NCBI RefSeq assembly: GCF_014836715.1
Contig: NZ_JACSQI010000005.1
Span: 62,001 to 126,000, forward strand
Length of the DNA stretch: 64,000 nucleotides
Reading direction: 5' to 3'
From: Escherichia whittamii
GTDB taxonomy: Bacteria > Pseudomonadota > Gammaproteobacteria > Enterobacterales > Enterobacteriaceae
Shown here: positions 35,538-46,382 of the stretch, in pieces
Layout: every line of letters begins with the position of its first letter
Position numbering within the stretch: the stretch's first letter is position 1
Made by a program: the position numbers and the translations under genes
Notes under the pieces: model-generated
What the model saw: the letters and a program-made list of their open reading frames with translations, nothing else
Told to the model about the DNA's origin: nothing
The model's database searches: none

Positions 35538-37127
35538 ATGGCGCAAACTCTGTTAGCGATTGAAAATTTGTCGGTGGGTTTTCGCCATCAGCAAACCGTA
35601 CGTACCGTAGTGAATGATGTTTCACTACACATTGAAGCTGGCGAAACGCTGGCGCTGGTGGGTGAGTCTGGTTCGGGTAAGAGCGTTACCGCGCTGTCAA
35701 TTTTACGCCTGCTCCCTTCCCCGCCGGTTGAATATCTCGCTGGTGATATTCGTTTTCATGGCGAATCGCTGCTTCATGCCAGCGAGCAAACATTACGTGG
35801 CGTGCGGGGAAATAAGATTGCCATGATTTTCCAGGAGCCGATGGTGTCGTTAAATCCATTGCATCCCCTGGAAAAACAGCTTTATGAAGTGCTTTCACTC
35901 CACCGCGGGATGCGTCGGGAAGCGGCGCGTGGCGAAATCCTTAATTGCCTTGATCGCGTCGGTATCCGTCAGGCGGCAAAACGGCTGTCAGATTACCCGC
36001 ATCAGCTCTCCGGCGGTGAACGCCAGCGGGTGATGATTGCAATGGCTCTTCTCACACGACCGGAGTTATTGATTGCTGATGAGCCAACCACTGCACTGGA
36101 CGTCTCTGTCCAGGCGCAGATTTTGCAACTGTTGCGCGAGCTGCAAGGCGAGCTGAATATGGGTATGCTGTTTATTACTCATAACCTCAGCATTGTCAGA
36201 AAACTGGCCCACCGCGTGGCGGTAATGCAAAACGGTCGCTGTGTGGAGCAAAATAACGCCGTTACGCTCTTTGCCTCTCCTGAACATCCTTATACGCAAA
36301 AGTTACTCAACAGCGAACCGTCAGGCGATCCCGTGCCGTTGCCAGAACCAGCCTCAACGTTGCTTGATGTTGAACAGCTTCAGGTCGCCTTCCCCATTCG
36401 CAAAGGACTCCTGAAGCGCATCGTCGATCATAACGTGGTGGTGAAAAGCGTCAGTTTTACGCTACGGGCGGGTGAAACGCTGGGTTTAGTGGGCGAGTCC
36501 GGTTCCGGCAAAAGCACAACGGGGCTGGCGCTGCTGCGGTTGATTAACTCTCAAGGCAGCATCGTCTTTAACGGTCAGCCATTGCAAAATTTAAATCGTC
36601 GCCAGCTATTGCCAATCCGCCATCGCATTCAGGTAGTATTCCAGGATCCGAACTCCTCACTCAATCCGCGACTCAACGTGTTGCAAATTATTGAGGAAGG
36701 GTTACGGGTTCACCAACCGACGCTCTCTGCCGTACAACGCGAAGAACAAGTGAAAGCCGTAATGCATGAAGTGGGGTTAGATCCTGAAACGCGCCACCGT
36801 TATCCGGCGGAGTTCTCTGGTGGTCAGAGACAACGTATTGCAATTGCCAGAGCATTGATTCTTAAGCCTTCGCTAATCATTCTTGATGAACCAACGTCAT
36901 CGCTCGACAAAACGGTACAGGCGCAAATATTGACGTTATTGAAATCATTGCAACAAAAACATCAACTGGCCTATTTGTTTATCAGCCATGATTTGCACGT
37001 TGTCCGCGCGTTATGTCATCAGGTGATCGTGCTGCGACAGGGAGAAGTGGTGGAACAAGGACCGTGCGCGCGCGTGTTTGCCGCACCGCAGCAGGAGTAT
37101 ACGCGTCAGCTACTGGCGTTGAGCTGA
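35538..37127 (+). CDS. yejF: YejF, peptide ABC transporter ATP-binding protein (two domains)
   Basis: The 529-aa cytoplasmic protein holds two ABC ATPase domains in one chain, in place of the separate DppD and DppF. Domain 1 (about 1-260) has Walker A GESGSGKS, signature LSGGERQR and Walker [13 protein letters not shown]. Domain 2 (about 275-529) has [16 protein letters not shown] and [13 protein letters not shown] longer frame opens at 35493 inside yejE; the ATG at 35538, one base after the yejE stop, matches the family start. It converges with yejG with 3 bp between stops. Confidence 0.95.
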   Translation: MAQTLLAIENLSVGFRHQQTVRTVVNDVSLHIEAGETLALVGESGSGKSVTALSILRLLPSPPVEYLAGDIRFHGESLLHASEQTLRGVRGNKIAMIFQEPMVSLNPLHPLEKQLYEVLSLHRGMRREAARGEILNCLDRVGIRQAAKRLSDYPHQLSGGERQRVMIAMALLTRPELLIADEPTTALDVSVQAQILQLLRELQGELNMGMLFITHNLSIVRKLAHRVAVMQNGRCVEQNNAVTLFASPEHPYTQKLLNSEPSGDPVPLPEPASTLLDVEQLQVAFPIRKGLLKRIVDHNVVVKSVSFTLRAGETLGLVGESGSGKSTTGLALLRLINSQGSIVFNGQPLQNLNRRQLLPIRHRIQVVFQDPNSSLNPRLNVLQIIEEGLRVHQPTLSAVQREEQVKAVMHEVGLDPETRHRYPAEFSGGQRQRIAIARALILKPSLIILDEPTSSLDKTVQAQILTLLKSLQQKHQLAYLFISHDLHVVRALCHQVIVLRQGEVVEQGPCARVFAAPQQEYTRQLLALS

Positions 37128-37130
37128 CGC

Positions 37131-37475
37131 TTAAAATGGATTGTAGTTTGAGAAAGGTTCGGCAATGGCCACACCAAAATTTTTCAGTCGGCATGTCGCT
37201 GCAAACTCGTCCTGGCGATTTACAAACAGGCACGGCTCACCTTCGCATTCCAGAACAGAACACGGAACTTCAATATCGCTTAACGCCTGGCTTAGTTTGT
37301 ACATCACCGACCATGCGTTATCGCCATCCGGGCTAAGTAATTTAAGCGCCACCAGGCTGTTGTCGCCGCACTGTCCATTTTGCGGAATCGGTTCAACTTT
37401 CGAACCTGCGAAACCAGCAGACCAACGATAGTTCTGCGGCAGTCGATGGACGATTGAGAGTTGTAATGAAGTCAC
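37131..37475 (-). CDS. yejG: YejG, conserved enterobacterial protein
   Basis: This 114-aa protein matches YejG of E. coli. It has no signal peptide, membrane segment or catalytic motif that I recognise. Visible features are an acidic-neutral composition, five cysteines and a tryptophan-rich N-terminal third. It is transcribed alone, convergent with yejF, and its function is unknown to me. Confidence 0.88.
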   Translation of the reverse strand: MTSLQLSIVHRLPQNYRWSAGFAGSKVEPIPQNGQCGDNSLVALKLLSPDGDNAWSVMYKLSQALSDIEVPCSVLECEGEPCLFVNRQDEFAATCRLKNFGVAIAEPFSNYNPF

Positions 37476-37807
37476 TTATTTTCCCCGGAAGCACATTTAC
37501 TTCACAATTTATTTACATTAATTTTAACACATCATCAACAATCTGTCCTTCAACAGATCGTAAAGATTGATGCCTCGCCTGCGTGGCCGCTATTGTTCTG
37601 GTTTAAATGATATCTGCGGGCGTGGTCACGTTTGCGGGGCTATATGTACCCGTTTCTGCGATCTAACTCAACCTTTTTAACTACAATGATGTGACTTTTT
37701 ACATAAATTGAGTTTACATAAAATAAACATATATCGGGGGAATGATAGATTTGCGGTTGACATGCATCAACAAAGGAAGCCTTTTAGCTTCCCCGTTGTG
37801 CAATAGA
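37476..37807. other. yejG-bcr intergenic region with direct repeats and a bcr 3' hairpin
   Basis: No gene is supported in these 332 bp. TTTACATAAA occurs twice (37698-37707 and 37713-37722), and GTTTA-N7-TAAAC at 37712-37728 is an inverted repeat in a very AT-rich stretch that could hold a promoter. GGAAGC (37775-37780) and GCTTCC (37787-37792) form a stem that, read leftward, is followed by TTTGTT and is a weak terminator candidate for bcr. A smaller hairpin GTTGA-N6-TCAAC adjoins it. Confidence 0.4.
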
Positions 37808-38998
37808 TCACCGTTTTTTCGGTCGACTGGCGTAAAGGCAGAAGAGAATGGAACTTGTCGCACAGAAAGCAATGGACCAGATCATCGGCCATGCGGAATT
37901 GAAGGTAGCCAAAGAAAGCAAAGCGCCAACAACTGCGCCAATGCCAAAACGGAAAGTTCCAGCCAACGACGACGCCGTTCCAGCCATATGGGGAAACTCA
38001 TCAAGAATGACCGCCATCGCATTGGATGACACCATCGATACGCAACCCACAAACGCCGCAACGCCAACCACCAGCCACCAGAAACCTAGCCCCAGCAGCG
38101 CACTGATGACCATCCATGCCGCCATAATGAACTGGATCCACAGCCCCGAGCGGAACATATTTAACGCGCCAATCCGGCGGACAAAGCGGCTGTTAAAGAT
38201 GGTCATCACGAACAGGAAAACAATGTTTAGCGCAAAGTAATAACCAAAGTTTTCCGGCGCGACGTGGTTAATTTCAATGTAGACAAACGGCCCGGCGCTT
38301 AAGAATGAGAACATCCCGGCAAAGCTGAAACCGCTGGCCAGCATATAACTCAGGACACGCTTATGGCGGAACAGCGCAGCAAAGTTACCGATAGTGGTAC
38401 GAATGTGGAACGGTTGGCGACGCTCTGGCGGCAACGTTTCTTTAATCAGGAAGAAAATCATTGCCGAAGCCAGAATTGCCGCCACAGCGAGGATCCAGAA
38501 GATATAATGCCAGCTCAACCACACCAGCACCCAGCCGCCAACTATCGGTGCCATCAGTGGCGCAATAGTCGTTACCAGCATGACAAACGACATCATCCGC
38601 GAGAACTCTTCTTTCGGGTAGATATCGCGCATCAAAGCGTTGATTACCACGCTGGCTGCAGCCGCAGCCAGACCGTGGAAGAAACGCATCACAATCAGCT
38701 GATCGATGGTTTGCGCCAGCGCGCACGCCACCGCCGCCGCGGCAAACACCAGCGTACCACCGAGAACAACCGGCTTGCGCCCGAAGCTATCCGCCATCGG
38801 CCCGTAGATTAACTGCCCCAACGCAAAACCCAGAATATAGGTACTCAGGGTCATCTGTGTGCTACCCGCTGGCACACCAAACTGCGCTGAAATCACTGGC
38901 AGCGCGGGCAGATACATATCAATCGACAGCGGCATTAACATGGCCAAAAGGCCAAGGATAAAGACAATAGCAAACGACGAATGCTGTCGAGTGGTCAC
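37808..38998 (-). CDS. bcr: Bcr, MFS multidrug efflux pump (bicyclomycin, sulfonamide)
   Basis: The 396-aa protein is a 12-segment drug:proton antiporter of the Bcr/CflA family. It shows IDMYLPALP in helix 1, the motif A loop [13 protein letters not shown] near 75-88 and the motif C-like region [11 protein letters not shown] near 150. In E. coli it exports bicyclomycin, sulfathiazole and L-cysteine. Its start lies 27 bp after the rsuA stop on the same strand, so rsuA-bcr is an operon. Confidence 0.96.
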   Translation of the reverse strand: MTTRQHSSFAIVFILGLLAMLMPLSIDMYLPALPVISAQFGVPAGSTQMTLSTYILGFALGQLIYGPMADSFGRKPVVLGGTLVFAAAAVACALAQTIDQLIVMRFFHGLAAAAASVVINALMRDIYPKEEFSRMMSFVMLVTTIAPLMAPIVGGWVLVWLSWHYIFWILAVAAILASAMIFFLIKETLPPERRQPFHIRTTIGNFAALFRHKRVLSYMLASGFSFAGMFSFLSAGPFVYIEINHVAPENFGYYFALNIVFLFVMTIFNSRFVRRIGALNMFRSGLWIQFIMAAWMVISALLGLGFWWLVVGVAAFVGCVSMVSSNAMAVILDEFPHMAGTASSLAGTFRFGIGAVVGALLSLATFNSAWPMIWSIAFCATSSILFCLYASRPKKR

Positions 38999-39025
38999 AA
39001 CGGGCTCCTGAATAAAATGAAAGTG

Positions 39026-39721
39026 TTAACCAACGCTGGCAATTTCTTCTGCAGTTAATGGACGATATTCCCCGGGCGCTAAATCTGCATCCAGTGTAAT
39101 ACCGCCAATGCGTTCACGGTGCAATTCCACCACGTGGTTGCCCACGGCGGCAAACATGCGTTTCACCTGATGATAACGCCCTTCACTGATGGTCAAACGG
39201 ACCTGCGTAGGGGTAATCACTTCCAGCACCGCGGGCTTAGTGAGATCTTTTTCGTTATGTAACTGCACGCCTTTGGCAAATTGTTCTGCCGTATCGTCCG
39301 CTACCGGAGATTCCAGCGTCACCAGATAGGTCTTCTCACAATGATGACGCGGAGAAGTAATGCGATGCGACCACTGACCATCGTCAGTCATCAGCACCAG
39401 ACCGGTGGTATCAATATCCAACCGCCCTGCCGCGTGCAGTTTCCACGCCACAGGTTCATCCAGAAAATAGAGCACCGTTGGGTGATCCGGGTCATCAGTT
39501 GAGCAAACATAGCCCTGGGGCTTGTTGAGCATGAAATAACGCGGGCCGTGTTGCTGCGCCAGCGGATTGCCATCATAAGCTACATCGTGTTCAGGGAGCA
39601 GTTTGAACGCTGCATTACGGACGATTTCGCCATCGACGGTGACACGATTGCCGCGGATTTCACGCCCGGCAATAGCACGGCTAACACCGAGTTGCTGTGC
39701 GATAAATTTATCAAGTCGCAT
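39026..39721 (-). CDS. rsuA: RsuA, 16S rRNA pseudouridine-516 synthase
   Basis: The 231-aa enzyme makes pseudouridine at position 516 of 16S rRNA during 30S assembly. It has an N-terminal S4 RNA-binding domain (residues 1-45, [12 protein letters not shown]) and a RsuA-family catalytic domain with Asp102 in [10 protein letters not shown], plus [11 protein letters not shown] near 190. A longer frame begins at 39817, but MRLDKF at 39721 is the family start. rsuA precedes bcr and is divergent from radD. Confidence 0.96.
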   Translation of the reverse strand: MRLDKFIAQQLGVSRAIAGREIRGNRVTVDGEIVRNAAFKLLPEHDVAYDGNPLAQQHGPRYFMLNKPQGYVCSTDDPDHPTVLYFLDEPVAWKLHAAGRLDIDTTGLVLMTDDGQWSHRITSPRHHCEKTYLVTLESPVADDTAEQFAKGVQLHNEKDLTKPAVLEVITPTQVRLTISEGRYHQVKRMFAAVGNHVVELHRERIGGITLDADLAPGEYRPLTAEEIASVG

Positions 39722-39870
39722 GTGTGTGATTTTGCCTGTAAAAAACGGAGGTCGGGCATAGACCCGAAAATAAGAACTGTTGTCTGCCCAGTATAGCGGT
39801 CTAATAACTTCCCTCAAGGGAAAAAGATCCGTGGCATACTATTAGCAGATTAATATACCTACGCTAAACC

Positions 39871-41631
39871 ATGATTTTTACACTTCGTCCATACCAGCAA
39901 GAAGCCGTGGATGCCACGCTCAACCATTTTCGTCGTCATAAAACCCCTGCCGTTATCGTGCTGCCTACCGGAGCAGGTAAAAGCCTGGTGATTGCCGAAC
40001 TGGCGCGACTGGCGCGTGGCCGTGTTCTAGTGCTGGCACACGTCAAAGAGCTGGTGGCGCAGAACCATGCTAAATACCAGGCGTTGGGGCTGGAGGCCGA
40101 TATTTTTGCCGCCGGGCTAAAGCGCAAGGAGAGCCACGGTAAAGTGGTCTTTGGCAGCGTGCAGTCGGTTGCCCGCAATCTCGATGCCTTTCAGAGTGAG
40201 TTTTCGCTTTTAATTGTCGATGAATGCCACCGTATTGGTGACGATGAAGAGAGCCAGTATCAGCAAATCCTTACTCACCTGACAAAAGTGAATCCCCACT
40301 TACGCCTGCTTGGGCTGACTGCCACGCCCTTTCGGCTGGGTAAAGGCTGGATTTATCAGTTTCATTATCACGGTATGGTACGCGGCGACGAGAAAGCCCT
40401 TTTCCGTGACTGCATTTATGAGCTGCCGCTGCGCTATATGATTAAACACGGCTATCTGACGCCACCGGAACGGCTGGATATGCCGGTTGTGCAATACGAT
40501 TTCAGCCGCTTGCAGGCGCAGAGCAACGGGCTGTTCAGCGAAGCTGATCTCAACAGGGAACTGAAAAAACAGCAACGTATTACACCGCACATCATCAGCC
40601 AGGTTATGGAGTTTGCCGAAAAGCGTAAAGGGGTGATGATTTTCGCCGCGACAGTCGAACACGCAAAAGAGATTGTCGGTTTGCTACCCGCTGAGGATGC
40701 CGCACTTATTACTGGCGACACGCCCGGCGCTGAACGCGATGTATTAATTGAAGATTTTAAAGCCCAGCGTTTTCGCTATCTGGTCAACGTCGCGGTACTG
40801 ACCACCGGTTTTGACGCCCCGCACGTCGATCTTATCGCCATTCTGCGCCCTACCGAATCAGTGAGTCTTTACCAACAAATTGTCGGGCGCGGTCTGCGCC
40901 TGGCGCCAGGTAAGACAGATTGCTTAATTCTTGATTATGCAGGCAATCCTCATGACCTCTACGCACCGGAAGTTGGTACGCCGAAAGGCAAAAGTGACAA
41001 CGTCCCGGTGCAGGTTTTCTGCCCTGCCTGTGGCTTTGCCAACACCTTTTGGGGCAAAACTACCGCCGACGGTACATTGATTGAACACTTTGGTCGCCGC
41101 TGTCAGGGATGGTTTGAAGATAACGACGGTCATCGCGAACAGTGTGACTTCCGTTTCCGTTTTAAAAATTGTCCGCAATGTAACGCGGAAAACGATATTG
41201 CCGCCCGCCGTTGCCGCGAATGTGACACCATTCTGGTTGACCCGGATGATATGTTAAAAGCGGCGCTACGACTTAAAGACGCCCTGGTACTACGCTGTAG
41301 CGGCATGTCTTTGCAGCATGGCCACGACGAAAAAGGCGAATGGCTGAAAATCACCTATTACGATGAAGATGGCGCTGATGTCAGTGAGCGTTTCCGCCTG
41401 CAAACACCGGCCCAGCGTACCGCTTTTGAGCAGCTTTTTATCCGTCCGCATACACGTACACCAGGCATCCCTTTGCGCTGGATAACCGCTGCCGATATCC
41501 TCGCCCAACAAGCGTTGCTGCGCCATCCGGATTTCGTCGTCGCACGAATGAAAGGCCAGTACTGGCAGGTGCGTGAAAAAGTATTCGATTACGAAGGTCG
41601 TTTTCGGCGGGCGCATGAATTACGCGGTTAA
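39871..41631 (+). CDS. radD: RadD (YejH), superfamily 2 DNA repair helicase-like ATPase
   Basis: The 586-aa protein is an SF2 ATPase that aids RecA-dependent recombination and double-strand break repair and interacts with SSB. Motifs in order: Q-tip RPYQQEAVD, Walker A PTGAGKS (near 32), DECHR (near 112), TATPFR, the C-terminal helicase motif [13 protein letters not shown] (near 340), then a four-cysteine zinc site CPACGFAN ... CPQC ... CREC near 395-455. Length equals K-12. It is divergent from rsuA with a 149-bp shared promoter region. Confidence 0.95.
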   Translation: MIFTLRPYQQEAVDATLNHFRRHKTPAVIVLPTGAGKSLVIAELARLARGRVLVLAHVKELVAQNHAKYQALGLEADIFAAGLKRKESHGKVVFGSVQSVARNLDAFQSEFSLLIVDECHRIGDDEESQYQQILTHLTKVNPHLRLLGLTATPFRLGKGWIYQFHYHGMVRGDEKALFRDCIYELPLRYMIKHGYLTPPERLDMPVVQYDFSRLQAQSNGLFSEADLNRELKKQQRITPHIISQVMEFAEKRKGVMIFAATVEHAKEIVGLLPAEDAALITGDTPGAERDVLIEDFKAQRFRYLVNVAVLTTGFDAPHVDLIAILRPTESVSLYQQIVGRGLRLAPGKTDCLILDYAGNPHDLYAPEVGTPKGKSDNVPVQVFCPACGFANTFWGKTTADGTLIEHFGRRCQGWFEDNDGHREQCDFRFRFKNCPQCNAENDIAARRCRECDTILVDPDDMLKAALRLKDALVLRCSGMSLQHGHDEKGEWLKITYYDEDGADVSERFRLQTPAQRTAFEQLFIRPHTRTPGIPLRWITAADILAQQALLRHPDFVVARMKGQYWQVREKVFDYEGRFRRAHELRG

Positions 41632-41647
41632 TGGTAGTTTTGATTGA

Positions 41648-42040
<393 letters not shown>

Positions 42041-42056
42041 TCGCAGAATAAGTTGT

Positions 42057-42084
42057 AAAAAACCCCGCTCCGGCGGGGTTTTTT
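42057..42084 (+). terminator. rho-independent terminator of rplY
   Basis: CCCCGC pairs with GCGGGG around TCCG, flanked by AAAAAA and TTTTTT; a canonical hairpin 16 bp after the rplY stop. Confidence 0.95.
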
Positions 42085-42125
42085 GTATCTGCTAATTATG
42101 CCTGATTACGATATTGCTATTTTGG

Positions 42126-42160
42126 GTAGGCCAGATAAGGCGTTCACGCCGCATCTGGCA
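42126..42160. repeat. REP unit between rplY and yejK
   Basis: GCCAGATAAGGCG and CGCCGCATCTGGC form the two arms of a REP palindrome in the gap between the convergent rplY and yejK. Confidence 0.85.
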
Positions 42161-42168
42161 TTCACTGA

Positions 42169-43176
42169 TTAGTTCCCGCCTGACGTCCGGCGCTGCAATT
42201 GATCACGCAGGTTTGGCGGCGTACCTTTAATAGTCAGCGTATCGGTCGCTGGATCCCAGAAGATGCGTTCACCTAACAGCATCGCATCAAAGTTAATGGT
42301 CAAACCACCGCCGCTACCGGCAAACTTAGTCAACTGACGCAGCGTGCTGCGGTCTGCCGGGAAGCTCTCTTCCAGTTCATACCCTTTTTCAGCAGCAAAC
42401 TCTGTGAAGCTTACTTCGCTGACACCCGCCAACTCTTTCGACAACGACTCCAGTTCGATCTCCTCGCCCGCCTGCAATTGCTCATTACAATAGCTATAAA
42501 CTTGCTGGCGAACGTTCTGCCGTTCTGCTTTATCCAGTTGCGCTTCTGCGGTGAAGTCGTCGACCGCTTGCAACAGGCCGCGGTTTTGCGCTTTCGCGTT
42601 CAACCCTTCGCTGGCCCCGAGGAAGTCCATAAAGAAATCGGCGACTTTGCGTCCGACTCGCCCTTTCAGAAAAGTCAGATAGCGGGTCGATTCCGGATTG
42701 GTTTCCCACTCAGTTAAATCGATACGCGCCACGATATCCGCATGATTGATATCGAGATAATGGGTCGGGTTAATGTCGAGATTTTCATTAACGCGCATAC
42801 TGCTCAGGTTGCTTAATACTGCCACCAACAGATATTCCACTGCCAGATAACGGTAGTGGCAAAACAGTACGAAACCGCCGTCAGCAAAAGGATATTTCGC
42901 CAGTTCGTCACGCAGGCGTCCAGTTGCCGCTCGGCTAAATGCCAGAAAGTCCTCTTCGCCCTGACGTTGCAAGCGCAGCGTCTGCGCCAGTTCACTCTCT
43001 TCGCTGAACAATCCGTAGGCTTTGTTCTTGGCGCTATAGACCCGATGCAACTCTGCCACCATCTCAACGACGGTTTCCGTCGGTTCCAGCAATGAATCGC
43101 GCAACACCAGCTCAAGGTTCTGCTCATCACGCTTGATAAGCTGGTGCAGAGCAATCTGGTTGATATCCAGACTCAT
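42169..43176 (-). CDS. yejK: YejK (NdpA), nucleoid-associated protein
   Basis: The 335-aa protein belongs to the NdpA/YejK family found associated with the nucleoid in E. coli; it has been reported to interact with topoisomerases. The N-terminus [12 protein letters not shown] and the [24 protein letters not shown] region near 260-282 are family features. It is cytoplasmic with no membrane segment and is divergent from yejL across a 181-bp gap. Confidence 0.94.
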
Positions 43177-43357
43177 GATAAACTCTCCTTTAAGACCGGG
43201 CGGTATTCAACCACCGCCGGTTAAGCGACGCAATAAAAGATGGCGGTCATTTTACAGAAGGTGGCGTAACGCGAATGATTTAAAGTATAAAAAAGCAGAA
43301 AAAAAACCGTTGCTACGGTAATATGTTGCCCTTTCATCAACTAACTGATTTCGATTT

Positions 43358-43585
43358 ATGCCACAAATTTCCCGCTACAGTGATGAACAGGTTGAACAAT
43401 TGCTCGCAGAGCTGCTCAACGTACTGGAAAAACATAAGGCTCCGACCGACCTTTCCCTGATGGTGTTAGGCAACATGGTCACTAACCTTATCAATACCAG
43501 CATTGCCCCGGCTCAACGCCAGGCGATTGCCAACTCTTTTGCCCGCGCTTTGCAGTCCTCGATCAACGAAGACAAAGCGCACTAA
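43358..43585 (+). CDS. yejL: YejL, UPF0352 small protein
   Basis: The 75-aa product is a conserved helical protein of the UPF0352 family with no known catalytic motif. The sequence [20 protein letters not shown] is a predicted amphipathic helix suitable for dimerisation. It lies 19 bp upstream of lapC and is probably co-transcribed with it. Function unknown. Confidence 0.93.
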
Positions 43586-43604
43586 GGGAAACAGATAACA
43601 GGTT

Positions 43605-45365
43605 ATGGTAACTCATCGTCAGCGCTACCGTGAAAAAGTCTCCCAGATGGTCAGCTGGGGGCACTGGTTTGCACTGTTCAACATTCTGCTCTCACTAGTC
43701 ATTGGCAGCCGTTACCTGTTTATCGCCGACTGGCCGACAACGCTTGCGGGTCGTATTTATTCCTATGTAAGCATTATCGGCCACTTTAGCTTTCTGGTGT
43801 TCGCCACCTACTTGCTGATCCTCTTCCCGCTGACCTTTATCGTCGGATCACAGAGGCTAATGAGGTTTTTGTCCGTCATTCTGGCCACTGTGGGAATGAC
43901 GCTGCTGCTGATCGACAGCGAAGTCTTTACCCGTTTCCATCTCCATCTTAATCCCATCGTCTGGCAGTTGGTTATCAACCCGGACGAGAATGAGATGGCG
44001 CGCGACTGGCAGCTAATGTTTATCAGCGTGCCAGTTATTTTATTGATTGAACTGGTGTTTGCGACGTGGAGCTGGCAAAAGCTGCGCAGTCTGACGCGTC
44101 GTCGGCGCTTCGCCCGTCCGCTGGCTGCATTCTTATTTATCGCTTTTATTGCCTCACACATGGTGTATATCTGGGCCGATGCTAACTTCTATCGCCCAAT
44201 CACTATGCAGCGCGCCAACCTGCCGCTTTCGTACCCGATGACGGCGCGACGTTTTCTTGAGAAGCATGGCCTGCTTGATGCGCAGGAGTATCAACGCCGT
44301 CTGATCGAGCAAGGCAATCCAGACGCAGTTTCCGTACAGTATCCGTTAAGCGAATTGCGCTACCGCGATATGGGCACCGGGCAAAATGTGCTGTTGATTA
44401 CTGTCGATGGCCTGAACTACTCACGCTACGAGAAGCAGATGCCTGCACTGGCGGGTTTTGCCGAGCAAAATATTTCGTTCACACGGCATATGAGTTCCGG
44501 CAACGCCACCGACAACGGTATCTTTGGTTTGTTCTATGGCATCTCGCCAAGCTATATGGACGGTATTCTGTCAACCCGTACACCAGCGGCGTTAATTACC
44601 GCGCTCAACCAGCAAGGCTATCAGTTGGGCTTATTCTCGTCAGATGGCTTTACCAGTCCGCTCTATCGTCAGGCATTGTTGTCAGACTTCTCGATGCCGA
44701 GCGTACATACACAATCCGATGAGCAGACCGCCACGCAGTGGATCAACTGGCTTGGCCGCTACGCGCAAGAAGATAACCGCTGGTTCTCGTGGGTATCTTT
44801 CAATGGCACCAATATTGACGACAGCAACCAGCAAGCATTTGCCCGAAAATATAGCCGCGCGGCGGGTAATGTCGATGACCAGATCAATCGCGTCCTGAAT
44901 GCGTTACGTGAATCCGGGAAACTGGACAACACGGTGGTGATTATCACTGCTGGTCGCGGCATTCCGCTGAGCGAAGATGAAGAAACCTTTGACTGGTCAC
45001 GTGGCCATCTTCAGGTGCCATTGGTCATTCACTGGCCAGGCACACCGGCACAGCGTATTAATACCCTGACCGATCATACTGATCTTATGACGACGCTGAT
45101 GCAACGCCTGCTGCACGTCAGCACGCCTGCCAGCGAATACTCACAAGGTCAAGACTTGTTCAACCCTGAGCGCCGTCATTACTGGGTAACAGCCGCGGAT
45201 AACGATACGCTGGCAATTACCACACCGAAAATGACGCTGGTACTGAACAATAACGGTAAATACCGCACGTACAACTTACGTGGTGAAAGAGTGAGAGACG
45301 AAAAACCACAGTTGAGTTTGTTATTGCAAGTGCTGACAGACGAGAAGCGTTTTATCGCTAACTGA
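43605..45365 (+). CDS. yejM: LapC (YejM, PbgA), inner membrane regulator of LPS synthesis
   Basis: The 586-aa essential protein has five N-terminal membrane helices (roughly residues 20-185), a linker and a periplasmic alkaline phosphatase/sulfatase-fold domain (about 245-586) in which the sulfatase active site is degenerate. It senses lipid A on the periplasmic face and acts through LapB (YciM) to control FtsH degradation of LpxC. TVDGLNYSRYEKQMP and ISPSYMDGILSTRTPAAL mark the periplasmic domain. The basic linker after the helices (KLRSLTRRRRFARP) is conserved. The stop codon is 74 bp before proL. Confidence 0.96.
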   Translation: MVTHRQRYREKVSQMVSWGHWFALFNILLSLVIGSRYLFIADWPTTLAGRIYSYVSIIGHFSFLVFATYLLILFPLTFIVGSQRLMRFLSVILATVGMTLLLIDSEVFTRFHLHLNPIVWQLVINPDENEMARDWQLMFISVPVILLIELVFATWSWQKLRSLTRRRRFARPLAAFLFIAFIASHMVYIWADANFYRPITMQRANLPLSYPMTARRFLEKHGLLDAQEYQRRLIEQGNPDAVSVQYPLSELRYRDMGTGQNVLLITVDGLNYSRYEKQMPALAGFAEQNISFTRHMSSGNATDNGIFGLFYGISPSYMDGILSTRTPAALITALNQQGYQLGLFSSDGFTSPLYRQALLSDFSMPSVHTQSDEQTATQWINWLGRYAQEDNRWFSWVSFNGTNIDDSNQQAFARKYSRAAGNVDDQINRVLNALRESGKLDNTVVIITAGRGIPLSEDEETFDWSRGHLQVPLVIHWPGTPAQRINTLTDHTDLMTTLMQRLLHVSTPASEYSQGQDLFNPERRHYWVTAADNDTLAITTPKMTLVLNNNGKYRTYNLRGERVRDEKPQLSLLLQVLTDEKRFIAN

Positions 45366-45397
45366 TTAATTATAAATCAGTTAGCAAAATATCTTAC

Positions 45398-45425
45398 TTG
45401 CAATCGGCGTGGAAAACGGTAGTAT
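45398..45425 (+). promoter_or_regulatory. promoter of proL
   Basis: TTGCAA (45398-45403) and TAGTAT (45420-45425) are separated by 16 bp. Transcription would start a few bases before the tRNA at 45440. TATAAG at 45423-45428 is an alternative -10. Confidence 0.6.
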
Positions 45426-45439
45426 AAGCAGCCACGAGT

Positions 45440-45516
45440 CGGCACGTAGCGCAGCCTGGTAGCGCACCGTCATGGGGTGTCGGGGGTCGGAGGTTCAAAT
45501 CCTCTCGTGCCGACCA
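45440..45516 (+). tRNA. proL: tRNA-Pro (anticodon GGG)
   Basis: A complete 77-nt tRNA with encoded CCA. The acceptor arms CGGCACG and CGTGCCG pair fully, the T arm is AGAGG-type GGAGGTTCAAATCCTC with the invariant TTCAAAT, the D arm is GCGC-AGCCTGGTA-GCGC, and the anticodon GGG lies at 45474-45476. It reads CCC and CCU proline codons. It corresponds to proL of E. coli. Confidence 0.98.
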
Positions 45517-45529
45517 AAAATCCCAAGAA

Positions 45530-45555
45530 AACCAACCGCAAAGGTTGGTTTTTTT
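45530..45555 (+). terminator. rho-independent terminator of proL
   Basis: AACCAACC pairs with GGTTGGTT around a 5-nt loop and is followed by five more Ts, 13 bp after the tRNA 3' end. Confidence 0.93.
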
Positions 45556-45698
45556 ATATCTACGCCAATGCCCCCTCCCCACACTTACAGTTTTCACTAC
45601 ATGCCCATACATAAAATGGGGTAACATTCACGCGCCTGGTAGTGTTACCAACGCTACGCTCAAACATAATGATTCTAATAAAACCTCAGGAGACTACT

Positions 45699-46346
45699 AT
45701 GCCTGAAGCAACGCCTTTTCAGGTGCTGATTGTGGATGATCATCCACTTATGCGACGCGGTGTTCGTCAGTTACTGGAGCTTGATCCTGGCTTTGAAGTG
45801 GTCGCCGAAGCAGGCGACGGCGCGAGTGCTATCGATCTGGCAAATAGGCTGGATATCGACGTTATCTTGCTGGATCTCAATATGAAAGGTATGAGTGGCC
45901 TGGATACCCTCAATGCCTTGCGCAGGGATGGCGTTACCGCGCAAATTATTATCCTGACCGTATCAGATGCCTCCAGCGATATCTTTGCACTGATAGACGC
46001 AGGCGCTGACGGTTATCTGTTGAAAGATAGCGATCCGGAAGTGTTGCTGGAAGCGATTCGCGCCGGAGCAAAAGGCAGCAAAGTCTTTAGTGAACGCGTC
46101 AGTCAGTACTTACGCGAGCGTGAAATGTTTGGTGCTGAAGAAGACCCCTTCAGCGTGCTAACGGAGCGTGAATTAGATGTTCTGCACGAACTGGCACAAG
46201 GGCTGTCCAATAAGCAGATCGCTTCGGTACTGAATATTTCCGAGCAGACGGTAAAAGTCCATATCCGCAATCTGCTGCGTAAACTCAATGTCCGCTCACG
46301 CGTGGCGGCCACCATTCTGTTCCTGCAACAACGCGGGGCGCAATAA
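45699..46346 (+). CDS. narP: NarP, nitrate/nitrite response regulator
   Basis: The 215-aa response regulator has a receiver domain (residues 8-125) with phosphoacceptor Asp59 in VILLDLNM and a LuxR-type helix-turn-helix at about 150-210 (LTERELDVLHELAQGLSNKQIA, SEQTVKVHIRNLLRKL). It is phosphorylated by NarQ and NarX and activates napF under low nitrate. A longer frame starts at 45642; the ATG at 45699 follows CAGGAG and gives the family N-terminus. In K-12 the yejO pseudogene and an IS5 separate it from proL; here it is about 180 bp from the tRNA. Confidence 0.97.
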   Translation: MPEATPFQVLIVDDHPLMRRGVRQLLELDPGFEVVAEAGDGASAIDLANRLDIDVILLDLNMKGMSGLDTLNALRRDGVTAQIIILTVSDASSDIFALIDAGADGYLLKDSDPEVLLEAIRAGAKGSKVFSERVSQYLREREMFGAEEDPFSVLTERELDVLHELAQGLSNKQIASVLNISEQTVKVHIRNLLRKLNVRSRVAATILFLQQRGAQ

Positions 46347-46352
46347 AAAAAT

Positions 46353-46377
46353 AGCCCGATGGATTAACCATCGGGCT
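46353..46377. terminator. bidirectional terminator between narP and ccmH
   Basis: AGCCCGATGG and CCATCGGGCT form a perfect 10-bp stem with a 5-nt loop. It has a T-rich tail on the plus strand and six As upstream, which read as a U run on the minus strand, so it can end both narP and the nap-ccm operon. Confidence 0.9.
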
Positions 46378-46382
46378 TCTTC

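Noticed and set aside
45440..45560. Prophage or island attachment site at proL
   Set aside because: A tRNA 3' end is a common target, but no integrase or second copy of the tRNA end is visible in the window.
45394..45627. Open frame across proL on the minus strand
   Set aside because: It covers the whole tRNA and its terminator, and gives no family resemblance.
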